Origin: Trebonia sp. | GTDB taxonomy: Bacteria > Actinomycetota > Actinomycetes > Streptosporangiales > Streptosporangiaceae | Direction of reading: 5' to 3' | Length of the DNA stretch: 20,181 nucleotides | NCBI GenBank assembly: GCA_030038035.1 | Contig: JASHPP010000648.1 | Location: forward strand, 1 to 20,181 | In this document: positions 14,365 through 20,181 of the stretch, in pieces | Layout: every line of letters starts with the position of its first letter | Position numbering within the stretch: the stretch's first letter is position 1 | Made by a program: the position numbers and the translations under genes | The notes under the pieces: generated by a model | Told to the model about the DNA's origin: nothing | Database searches by the model: none | Seen by the model: only the letters and a program-made list of their open reading frames with translations

Positions 14365-14930
14365 AAGGCTGGCTGCGAGCTTGGCTGCTGTGCTCAGGAG
14401 GTCGCCGTCAGGCCGTTTCACCTGCTTGTGGCCTTAGCAACTGCTTCGATGCCACGCTAGCAGGCGTGCCGGACAGTGCCACGGAATGCCGTTACGTCCG
14501 TGGGTTTCCTGTGGGGGCGTCACCGCCGACCCGGACTTGTGGGATTTCTGCGGGGATACGGAGCAGCTGGAACTGCGGGGCTCTTGCGGCCTCGTGGCCG
14601 TGGAATAGCGCGGCTTTTCCGCGAGGACCGTGATCACATCCTGGAGAACGGTCTGCCGCATCACAACGACCCAGGTGTGCACGATGGGACGTCAGCCTGC
14701 GCACCACCGAGCGGCTCATCCGCGCGGCGCGGGTCCCTGCATCCACCCCGACCGTCCTGGATGGCCACCACGAAGGCACACTACTGCGTGGTCATTCGCG
14801 GTCGAGTATGGACGTGAGCAAGCTATTATGAACGGTCGGCCCCACGCCGGAACGTGGCGCTCTGGGCCCAGTCCTAGACGAGCTCCGCGCCCCCTGGCGC
14901 CTCGCTCAAACGATCTGCCTGCCGACTTTG
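14365..14930. other. About 570 bases without a supported gene
   Basis: No intact gene, RNA gene or clear repeat is visible between the tRNA-Asn fragment and the operator region of the ATPase gene. Several frames of 80-110 codons exist on both strands, but they show no recognisable domain and no ribosome site. Short coding-like runs, such as a plus-strand frame near 14690-14830, may be decayed genes of the small accretion. Confidence 0.5.
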
Positions 14931-14940
14931 ACATGCATGA

Positions 14941-14997
14941 TACAAACTATTTGCAGTACAAGCTCCTTGTAGTACAAACTGCCTGTACTATCAAAGC
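14941..14997 (+). promoter_or_regulatory. Promoter with palindromic operator-like repeats, leaderless start
   Basis: TTGTAGTACAA (14967-14977) is a perfect 11-base palindrome around its central G. TTGCAGTACAA (14951-14961), 16 bases earlier, is the same with one mismatch. A third TACAAAC lies another 16 bases upstream (14941), so TACAA(A/G)C recurs at 14941, 14957 and 14973. A -10-like TACTAT is at 14986-14991, six bases before the ATG, placing the transcription start at or next to the initiator codon. No good -35 is seen. The region is strikingly AT-rich for this genome. This looks like a repressor-controlled promoter. Confidence 0.55.
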
Positions 14998-16392
14998 ATG
15001 GTTGAGCTCATCGGTCGTGATCAAGAACTCGCCGACCTCGAGGGTTCGTGGGCGCGGGCCCAGGCGGGGGTGCCTCAGCTCGCGGTGGTGTGGGGGCGCC
15101 GGCGCGTCGGCAAGACGTTCCTGCTATCTCACTTCGCTTCGGCCAAGCGGGCGATTTATTTCACGGCCACCCGCCAGGACTCAAACGAGCGCCAGCTTGC
15201 CCGGCTGGCTGACCGAATCCGCGAACAGCTCGGCGACGAAGTGGAGGATCTGCTCGCGGCGCCCTTCCGGGACTGGGAGTCGGCTCTTCGGTTCCTCGTC
15301 CGGCTGGCCGAGGCTGCCCCCTTGCTCATTGTGATCGATGAGGCGCCGCGGCTGCTGGCGTCTCAGCCCGACCTCGCCGACCTGGTCTCCGCGGTCTGGG
15401 AGAACCGCGTCAGGGATCAGCAGCTGATGCTCGTGCTGACCGGCTCGGCCGTCAGCGTGATGGAAGAGATGCTGGGCGCGCAGGGCGGGCTGCACCGGCG
15501 GGCAGGGCTGGAGCTGCGCCTGGACCCGTTCGCGGCGCGACAGGCGCGGGCGTTCCTGCCGGACATCTCCGCCGCCGACTTCCTGACGGCCTACGCCGTG
15601 TGCGGCGGGTACCCGCTCCACCTCGACCAGTGGGATCAGGCGGCTGATGTCGAGGCGAATCTCCGCCGGCTCGCCTACCAGCCGGCCGGGCTCCTGGTCC
15701 GCGACGCCCTGGACATCATCGGCGAGGACCTGGACTGGCGCGGGGGATACGAGCGGGTGCTCGCGGCGATCGGGTTCGGGGCCCGCCGCCGGTCCCGCAT
15801 CGCCGGACGAGCGCAGCAGCGGATCGACTACACGCTGGAGCGCCTGCGCCGCGCCGGCTACGTGCGCCGCACCGTGCCCGTCGGGAGCATCACCGCGGAC
15901 CCCCTGTACGAGATCGCCGACACCTACCTGGCCTTCTGGTTCGGCGTCCTCCGAGACGACGTAGACCTCATCGAAGGCGGTCAGGGGGCAGCCGTCCGCC
16001 AGCGGACCGCCGCGCGCCTTGACCAGCACGTGGCGCGTGTATTCGAGAGCGTGTGCCGCGACCACGCCACCCTGCTCGCCCGCAGCGGCGAACTCCCCAA
16101 CGACATGATCATCGGCCGCTGGTGGCGGGATGAGACCGTGGAGATCGACGTACTCGGGATTCTCGCTGACAAGACCGGCATGCTCGGGGAGTGCCGCTGG
16201 CAGAAAACCCCGCTGACCTCACGTGACGTGCTCGAATTGCAGCGCAAGATCAGCTTCGTGCCACAACCTGCTGCCGACATCCGGCTCCTATTCTGGACCC
16301 GCACCGGAGCGGTAGAACCCGGATTTCCCGCCCGCGCCTATTCGGTCGAGGCTGTCGTTGACGACGAGGCCAGTCGCGAAGAGAGTCGCTGA
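14998..16392 (+). CDS. AAA-family ATPase with C-terminal DUF234 nuclease-like domain
   Basis: A 464-residue protein of the COG1672 ATPase family. Walker A is GRRRVGKT at 33-40, Walker B is LLIVIDEA at 109-116, and the sensor strand LMLVLTGS is at 143-150. A winged-helix segment follows (YTLERLRRAGYVRRTVPVG, about residues 278-296). The C-terminal DUF234 domain has the PD-(D/E)xK-like pattern EIDVLG (D384) and GECRW (E398, R400 at the usual lysine). Such proteins are widespread in archaea and actinobacteria; their function is mostly unknown, with suggested roles in defence or regulation. There is no Shine-Dalgarno site, in line with a leaderless mRNA. The gene lies alone between two tRNA-Asn sequences, which marks it as accessory cargo. 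Confidence 0.88.
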   Translation: MVELIGRDQELADLEGSWARAQAGVPQLAVVWGRRRVGKTFLLSHFASAKRAIYFTATRQDSNERQLARLADRIREQLGDEVEDLLAAPFRDWESALRFLVRLAEAAPLLIVIDEAPRLLASQPDLADLVSAVWENRVRDQQLMLVLTGSAVSVMEEMLGAQGGLHRRAGLELRLDPFAARQARAFLPDISAADFLTAYAVCGGYPLHLDQWDQAADVEANLRRLAYQPAGLLVRDALDIIGEDLDWRGGYERVLAAIGFGARRRSRIAGRAQQRIDYTLERLRRAGYVRRTVPVGSITADPLYEIADTYLAFWFGVLRDDVDLIEGGQGAAVRQRTAARLDQHVARVFESVCRDHATLLARSGELPNDMIIGRWWRDETVEIDVLGILADKTGMLGECRWQKTPLTSRDVLELQRKISFVPQPAADIRLLFWTRTGAVEPGFPARAYSVEAVVDDEASREESR

Positions 16393-16851
16393 GATATCAC
16401 GGAGACAGCGGACGACGGGAATCGATGCCGCATGATCAGTTTGGAAGTTCGATCGTGGGTGGGCTGGTTGGCCTGCGTGGAGGCGGCTCCTGGTCATGGG
16501 CGCGCCCCCGCTGCGTTTGGCCGAATCCGAACCCGCCACCGCACCTGGCCCGGCAGCAAGCCAAGGACCTCGCGGAGGGTCGTACGGCAGGAGGAACCGT
16601 GAGGCCATCGCCGCCCGCGAAACCACCATCGCCGTCGGCCTGCGCGCCATCGATGCGCCTATCACAAGGCTCTCGAACCCGCCCCACCACCCGAGTTCAG
16701 CCAGGTACTCCGTCCCGGCAAGGTCGGGGCGGCGTTGACGATCGCCTGGGTGTGCTCGCTCTTGATGTCCTGGCAGGCAACGCGATTCAGGTAATACGCG
16801 ATCAGGTCCGCATCCGGATCTCGAAGACCATCGGTGTGGCCTGCGACATGG
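16393..16851. other. About 460 bases of decayed sequence
   Basis: No intact gene is supported. Plus-strand fragments look formerly coding: one frame reads GRRNREAIAARETTIAVGLRA (around 16588-16650). Another reads CAYHKALEPAPPPEFSQVLR, then a hydrophobic AALTIAWVCSLLMSWQA, up to a TAA near 16790. Together they suggest a frameshifted relic of one protein with a single membrane segment. I do not recognise the family. Confidence 0.4.
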
Positions 16852-16891
16852 AAAAGCCCTCTCCTCCCGCGTTATCGCAGGTGAAAGGGCT
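16852..16891 (-). terminator. Rho-independent terminator of tRNA-Asn
   Basis: On the minus strand, AGCCCTTTC pairs with GAGAGGGCT (9 bp with one G-U), an inner CCTGCG pairs with CGCGGG around ATAA, and the stem is followed by a short T-run. It starts 20 bases after the tRNA 3' end. This is a classic intrinsic terminator. Confidence 0.85.
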
Positions 16892-16911
16892 GACTGGACG
16901 AACTTCCGAAG

Positions 16912-16984
16912 CTCCCGCGCCAAGACTCGAACTTGGAACCTGCCGGTTAACAGCCGGACGCTCTGCCGATTGAGCTACGCGGGA
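16912..16984 (-). tRNA. tRNA-Asn (anticodon GTT)
   Basis: A complete 73-base cloverleaf without encoded CCA. The acceptor is TCCCGCG (from 16984) pairing with CGCGGGA (16919-16913), and the discriminator is G. The D arm is GCTC/GAGC. The anticodon loop CTGTTAA gives GTT (plus-strand AAC at 16949-16951). The T arm is CCAAG-TTCGAGT-CTTGG. The top pair of the anticodon stem (27-43) is a T-C mismatch, a small oddity. The 3' half is the target that was copied at 14322 and, in part, at 4162, so this gene is the likely integration site of the neighbouring islands. The promoter should lie in 16985-17060; a TACCCT -10-like hexamer is at 17040-17045. Confidence 0.95.
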
Positions 16985-17240
16985 CTGCACGAGCGCGGAG
17001 CGGAGCCGGTCTCCCGGGCCGTTCTGCGCCGCGCGCACAAGGGTAGCGCACCCGCGGGATAAACGATCGCACACGCCCGGACGACGAGGCGGCGGGGAGC
17101 ATAACCGCGTTTCGGGTGGGCATGACCCGGGAAGTCAGCCAAGCGCGGGACAACCAGCCATCCGGGCGTCGGCACCGCAGCCCATCAGGGCCGCCGGCAC
17201 CACGGCGACGGCGCGGATGACGTGCTCCGGAGAGGTCCAG

Positions 17241-17603
17241 ATGCATCGGTATCGAGTCACATTCCTCAGCGGACTGGCGGTCGGCTTCGTGCTCGGCGCG
17301 CGGGCGGGCCGCGAGCGTTATGAGCAGATCAAGGCCGTCGGCCGCCGCGTGGCCGACAGCCCGGCGGCGCAGCAGGCAGCCGGCGCGGTTCAGGCCCAGG
17401 CCGCCGGGCTCGCCAAGACGGCCAGGCAGAAGGTTACCGACGGGCTGCAGGACCGGGTGCCGAAGCTGGCCAGCACCGCCAAGGACAAGGTCAGCGACCG
17501 CGTGCCGGGCATGCGCCAGCGCAACGGCCACAAGGGGCCGGACGGCGACGCGGGGGGGTCGGGCAACGGTGCTGTCGCCGCGGCCGACCGCCGCCACAGC
17601 TAG
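17241..17603 (+). CDS. YtxH-like small membrane-anchored protein
   Basis: A 120-residue protein with one N-terminal hydrophobic segment, VTFLSGLAVGFVLGARAG (about residues 5-22), followed by RERYEQIK and a long Ala/Gln/Lys-rich helix. This is the YtxH-type layout: a membrane anchor with glycine residues and a cytosolic coiled helix. The last 25 residues are Gly/Asp-rich and disordered. Function of the family is unclear; members are often linked to envelope stress. The start ATG 17241 has GGAGAGG five bases upstream, better than the in-frame ATG at 17217. Its TAG shares the four-base palindrome CTAG with the stop of the convergent gene. It marks the return to core chromosome to the right of the tRNA. 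Confidence 0.75.
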   Translation: MHRYRVTFLSGLAVGFVLGARAGRERYEQIKAVGRRVADSPAAQQAAGAVQAQAAGLAKTARQKVTDGLQDRVPKLASTAKDKVSDRVPGMRQRNGHKGPDGDAGGSGNGAVAAADRRHS

Positions 17604-18121
17604 CGCAGCCGCGCGGCCTCGTCCTCGTCGCCGGGGAAGGCATCGAGTTCCGCCAGGTCCTCGTCGGTGAGCGTCGTGAACGGGGCGATCCGCTGTGCGT
17701 AGTCCCTGGCCGTGTCGTCCATCGGCCCGCCGAAGCTCATCGCGTTCCTGGCGATGTGCTCGACCCACTCGGCGACTTCCCTGGGATTGAACCTGACGAC
17801 CAGCGCGCCCTCCACGTCGAGCAGGTGCCGCGGCGGGGACGCGCCTATGGTGGCGCGGACGGCGAGATCGGTGAAGTCGTCGTCTGTGGTGTTTCCGGTT
17901 ACCAGGCCGGCATAGTTGCGGTAGCTGTCGGCGGGAACAAGGCCGTAATTCCCGCGCCCGGGCCCCTTGCCGCCGACGATGACGGGATCGCCCGTATTGG
18001 TCATCGCTGCGAGCGCCACCAGGTGAAACCAGACCCGGCCCTCGACCCGCTCACCAAAGCGCGCGTGCAGGCCGAACGGCGCCTCCCGAAGCAGGCTGCC
18101 AACCTTGACGCCAGATCCCAC
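17600..18121 (-). CDS. Hypothetical protein, no recognised family
   Basis: A 173-residue protein that I do not recognise. It has a strand-rich first half with VKVGSLLREAPFGLHARFGE and VWFHLVALAAMTNTGDPVIVGG, a middle LDVEGALVVRFNPREVAEWVEH, and an acidic C-terminal helix LTDEDLAELDAFPGDEDEAARL. No signal peptide or membrane segment is seen. The frame stays open upstream to 18283, but that part runs through hairpin repeats and reads as low-complexity sequence, so I place the start at GTG 18121. The ribosome site there (GAGAATGGGA) is weak. It is convergent with the YtxH-like gene and overlaps it by four bases. Confidence 0.5.
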   Translation of the reverse strand: MGSGVKVGSLLREAPFGLHARFGERVEGRVWFHLVALAAMTNTGDPVIVGGKGPGRGNYGLVPADSYRNYAGLVTGNTTDDDFTDLAVRATIGASPPRHLLDVEGALVVRFNPREVAEWVEHIARNAMSFGGPMDDTARDYAQRIAPFTTLTDEDLAELDAFPGDEDEAARLR

Positions 18122-18155
18122 GGTCCCATTCTCACTGACGGAACCGACAATTCCC

Positions 18156-18290
18156 GGTATTGAGACGTGCGGGAGGCTCCGCCCCCGCATTCCCCCCAAA
18201 ACCAGCACGCGCTGGGGCTCCTCCCAATACCTCCGCACCCAAAAGCCCAGGTATTGAGGCCTGCGGGGGGCTCCGCCCCCCACATGCGCC
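18156..18290. repeat. Two copies of a GC-rich hairpin repeat
   Basis: A block of about 40 bases beginning GGTATTGAG occurs at 18156 and again at 18250. Each contains a strong hairpin: 18168-18189 (TGCGGG-A-GGC/GCC-C-CCCGCA) and 18265-18281 (GGGGGGC TCC GCCCCCC). Between them, CAATACCT (18225-18232) and AGGTATTG (18249-18256) form an 8-bp inverted repeat, and CCAGC/GCTGG (18202-18215) makes another small dyad. Hairpins of the GGGGGCTCCGCCCCC type are widely scattered in actinomycete intergenic DNA. No gene is seen here. Confidence 0.8.
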
Positions 18291-18325
18291 CCGAACTCAA
18301 CACCCGAAGACCTCAGCGCATAACG

Positions 18326-18349
18326 CCGCTGAAATTCCTGATTCAGCGG
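18326..18349 (-). terminator. Hairpin after the sigma-factor gene
   Basis: CCGCTGAA at 18326-18333 pairs perfectly with TTCAGCGG at 18342-18349 around an 8-base loop, starting 7 bases beyond the sigma gene's stop. There is no T-tract. It probably ends the sigma-factor transcript. Confidence 0.65.
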
Positions 18350-18355
18350 TGAAAG

Positions 18356-19513
18356 CTAGGCCAGGTATTCGCGCAGCATCTGCGCCCGGCTCGGATGGCG
18401 CAGCTTGGCGAGCGTCTTGGATTCGATCTGCCGGATGCGCTCGCGGGTCACGCCGAATTCCCTGCCGACCTCTTCGAGCGTTCTCGGATGCCCGTCGGTG
18501 AGCCCGAACCGCAGCTGTATGATGCGCTGCTCGCGGATCGACAGGTTGTCCAGCACCTGCTCCAGCTGATCCTGAAGCATGATGAACGCCGCCGCCTCCA
18601 TCGGCACCACCGCGTCGGCGTCCTCGATGAAGTCACCGAGATCGGAGTCCTCCTCGCCGATCGGCGACTGCAGCGACACCGGTTCCTGGGCGATGCGCTG
18701 GATCTCGGCGACGCGTTCCGGGCTCAGCCCCATCTCGTCCGCGATCTCTTCCGGGGTGGCCTCGCGTCCCAGGTCCTGATGCAGCTGGCGCTGGATCCTC
18801 GCCATCTTGTTGATGGTCTCGACCATGTGCACCGGGATCCGGATCGTGCGGGCCTGGTCCGCGATCGCGCGGGTGATCGCCTGCCGGATCCACCACGTGG
18901 CGTACGTGGAGAACTTGTAGCCCTTGGTGTAGTCGAACTTCTCCACCGCGCGGATCAGCCCGAGGTTGCCCTCCTGGATCAAGTCGAGGAAGACCAGGCC
19001 CCGCCCGATGTACCGCTTGGCGATCGACACCACGAGCCGCAGGTTGGCCTCGATCAGCCGCTGCTTGGCCCGCATGCCGTCGCTCGCGAGCTGCGCGAGG
19101 TCGGAGAGCAAGCTGCTGCTGCATTCCATCGACACCGTGCGACCGCCCTGGAGCTTCTCCTCGGCGAACAGGCCGGCCTCGATCGACTTGGCCAGATCCA
19201 CCTCATCCTGCGCGGTGAGCAGCGGCACCCGGCCGATCTCACGCAGATAGATGCGGACCAGGTCGCCGGTGACGGCCCGTCTGGCGCCGTCCTGGGGCTC
19301 GCGTCTGGCGTCATCCGGTTCTTCCTGGGGGGTCTCGATGATTTCGACGCCCTCATCGGCGAGGAGCCGGAGAACACCCTCGACGGCGTCCGCTGGGAGT
19401 TCACAGCGATCGAACGTCGTCGTGAGCTCGGCCATCGCGACCGCCCCGCGTTCCCTGGCACGCGCAACAAGGTCTGTTACCTGATCAACCGGGGGCGCAG
19501 CCGTAAGGCTCAT
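18356..19513 (-). CDS. rpoD: Principal-type RNA polymerase sigma-70 factor
   Basis: A 385-residue sigma factor that directs RNA polymerase to -10/-35 promoters. The N-terminus (about 1-60) looks like a shortened region 1.1. Region 1.2 is [22 protein letters not shown] (from about 84). Region 2 is [18 protein letters not shown], then [20 protein letters not shown] and the -10 recognition helix [19 protein letters not shown]. Region 3 follows to about 310. Region 4 has [14 protein letters not shown] and the -35 helix [20 protein letters not shown]. It lies just downstream of dnaG in the same direction, the macromolecular-synthesis arrangement. Group 1 (RpoD/SigA/HrdB) is likely; a group 2 paralogue (HrdA/C/D-like) cannot be excluded, given the short N-terminus. 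The ATG at 19513 has no clear ribosome site. Confidence 0.93.
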   Translation of the reverse strand: MSLTAAPPVDQVTDLVARARERGAVAMAELTTTFDRCELPADAVEGVLRLLADEGVEIIETPQEEPDDARREPQDGARRAVTGDLVRIYLREIGRVPLLTAQDEVDLAKSIEAGLFAEEKLQGGRTVSMECSSSLLSDLAQLASDGMRAKQRLIEANLRLVVSIAKRYIGRGLVFLDLIQEGNLGLIRAVEKFDYTKGYKFSTYATWWIRQAITRAIADQARTIRIPVHMVETINKMARIQRQLHQDLGREATPEEIADEMGLSPERVAEIQRIAQEPVSLQSPIGEEDSDLGDFIEDADAVVPMEAAAFIMLQDQLEQVLDNLSIREQRIIQLRFGLTDGHPRTLEEVGREFGVTRERIRQIESKTLAKLRHPSRAQMLREYLA

Positions 19514-19545
19514 GCAGATAAGTGTGCGTCACGAAACAGGCGTTG

Positions 19546-19569
19546 CGAGGTTCTAATATTGTCACCTCG
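19546..19569. promoter_or_regulatory. Dyad upstream of the sigma-factor gene
   Basis: CGAGGT at 19546-19551 and ACCTCG at 19564-19569 form a 6-bp inverted repeat around a 12-base AT-rich spacer (TCTAATATTGTC). It lies about 33 bases upstream of the sigma start, in the 96-base gap after dnaG. On the minus strand a GTGACA hexamer and an AT-rich stretch overlap it, so it may be a promoter with an operator. This is a weak call. Confidence 0.3.
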
Positions 19570-19609
19570 AGGGTAGTAACGCGATCAGCCCTGTCTGTGT
19601 ACGCAGCGA

Positions 19610-20181
19610 TTACAGTGCACCTGAGCCGCGGTCTGACAGCCCCTTGCGGCGCTGCTCCAGCGACACGAGATCACCGAACATCCGGTTGTACGCGGCGGTT
19701 TCCTCCACCGGGTTCAGCCGCTGCAGCCGCGACTTGATCGCCGCGATCTCCCTGCTGACCGACAGTTCCTCGACGCGCGCCAGGACCGCGTCCGCGTACC
19801 GGGCATCTGCCTCGCCGTCGGGCCGCGGCGCTCGCAGCGGTTCCACGGCGAGGCTGGTCACGAACCCGCGCACCCGGTCGTCGGGGGCGGCTTCGCGCAG
19901 CCGCTCCGCCCACTCCCTGCCGCCGGACGCCACGCCCGCGCCGCCGCACCCGGCGACGAGGCCGAACACCGCCGCGTGCACGGGAATGGTGAACGCCTCG
20001 GCCCCGAGCGCGTCGAACGCGGGTCCGCACAGCGCGGGACGCTGCACAGCAAGCTTCAGCGCCTCGCGCTCGGCCTGCGTCACCGGGTCGCTCGGGTTGT
20101 AGCGGACCTCCGGAGCGCCATGGGAGGCACTCACGTCCCCGTCCGCTGCCCCGGTCCCGGCGCCGCTGCGGGCCGGCCGGG
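19610..20181 (-). CDS. dnaG: DNA primase DnaG, C-terminal part (5' end outside window)
   Basis: About 190 residues of the C-terminal helicase-binding domain of DNA primase, running off the right edge. The stretch QAEREALKLAVQRPALCGPAFDALGAEAF and the end IKSRLQRLNPVEETAAYNRMFGDLVSLEQRRKGL are typical of actinobacterial DnaG. This domain binds the replicative helicase DnaB and recruits primase to the fork. The catalytic zinc-finger and TOPRIM domains lie outside. A GTG at 20134 is not the start, because the frame stays open to 20181 through an Ala/Gly/Pro-rich linker. Its TAA is 96 bases from the sigma gene, the usual dnaG-rpoD order. Confidence 0.92.
   Translation of the reverse strand, partial: RPARSGAGTGAADGDVSASHGAPEVRYNPSDPVTQAEREALKLAVQRPALCGPAFDALGAEAFTIPVHAAVFGLVAGCGGAGVASGGREWAERLREAAPDDRVRGFVTSLAVEPLRAPRPDGEADARYADAVLARVEELSVSREIAAIKSRLQRLNPVEETAAYNRMFGDLVSLEQRRKGLSDRGSGAL

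Noticed and set aside
14941..14991. CRISPR-like short regularly spaced repeats upstream of the ATPase gene
   Set aside because: There are only three 7-base elements at a 16-base period, in a promoter position. Units are far too short for CRISPR repeats and spacers, and no cas gene is present.
18395..19576. Plus-strand open frame of 393 codons antisense to the sigma factor
   Set aside because: It is a composition shadow of the highly conserved sigma-70 gene.

Overview
The window comes from a high-GC, filamentous-type actinomycete (Actinomycetota). Evidence for this is the strong GC bias at third codon positions, frequent GTG starts, an F420/deazaflavin-type reductase gene, Tat-exported enzymes, a dnaG next to a principal-type sigma-70 gene, and GC-rich hairpin repeats. 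The species cannot be told from the sequence alone.

Layout. (1) 1-4130 is ordinary chromosome: a GH63-like glucosidase running off the left edge (minus), a deazaflavin-dependent nitroreductase-family gene that seems to have lost its middle (plus), and a Tat-exported purple-acid-phosphatase-like metallophosphoesterase (plus) closed by a perfect 15-bp hairpin. (2) 4162-14364 looks like an acquired island. Both ends carry the same 18-bp sequence, which is the 3' end of a tRNA-Asn gene; the right-hand copy continues to the anticodon loop. Just inside the ends are a ThiF/E1-like relic (left) and a frameshifted relic that may be an integrase (right). Between them lies a tight ten-gene minus-strand operon (14012 down to 4646), with most genes overlapping by 4 to 17 bases. 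(3) 14365-16911 is a second, smaller accretion holding one intact gene, a DUF234-type AAA ATPase behind a palindromic operator-like promoter, amid decayed sequence. It ends at the intact tRNA-Asn(GTT) gene, which has its own terminator. (4) 16985-20181 is core chromosome again: a YtxH-like protein, an unidentified protein, two hairpin repeats, a principal-like sigma factor and the 3' part of dnaG.

The operon is the main discovery candidate. In transcription order it encodes an NDP-sugar epimerase/dehydratase, a thymidylate-synthase homologue, a NodU/CmcH/TobZ-type O-carbamoyltransferase, a CgeB-like glycosyltransferase, a small P-loop kinase, a SAM methyltransferase, an APH-fold kinase, a histidine phosphatase, a second APH-fold kinase and a sulfotransferase. 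The thymidylate-synthase homologue keeps the catalytic Cys but has Asp where dUMP-using synthases have Asn, the change known from dCMP/CMP hydroxymethylases. A reasonable inference is that the operon makes a 5-hydroxymethyl-cytidylate, carbamoylates it, and decorates it with sugar, methyl, phosphate or sulfate. That would be a nucleoside natural product, or less likely a nucleic-acid modification. No transporter, regulator or resistance pump is visible in the operon. I do not recognise this gene set as a described cluster.
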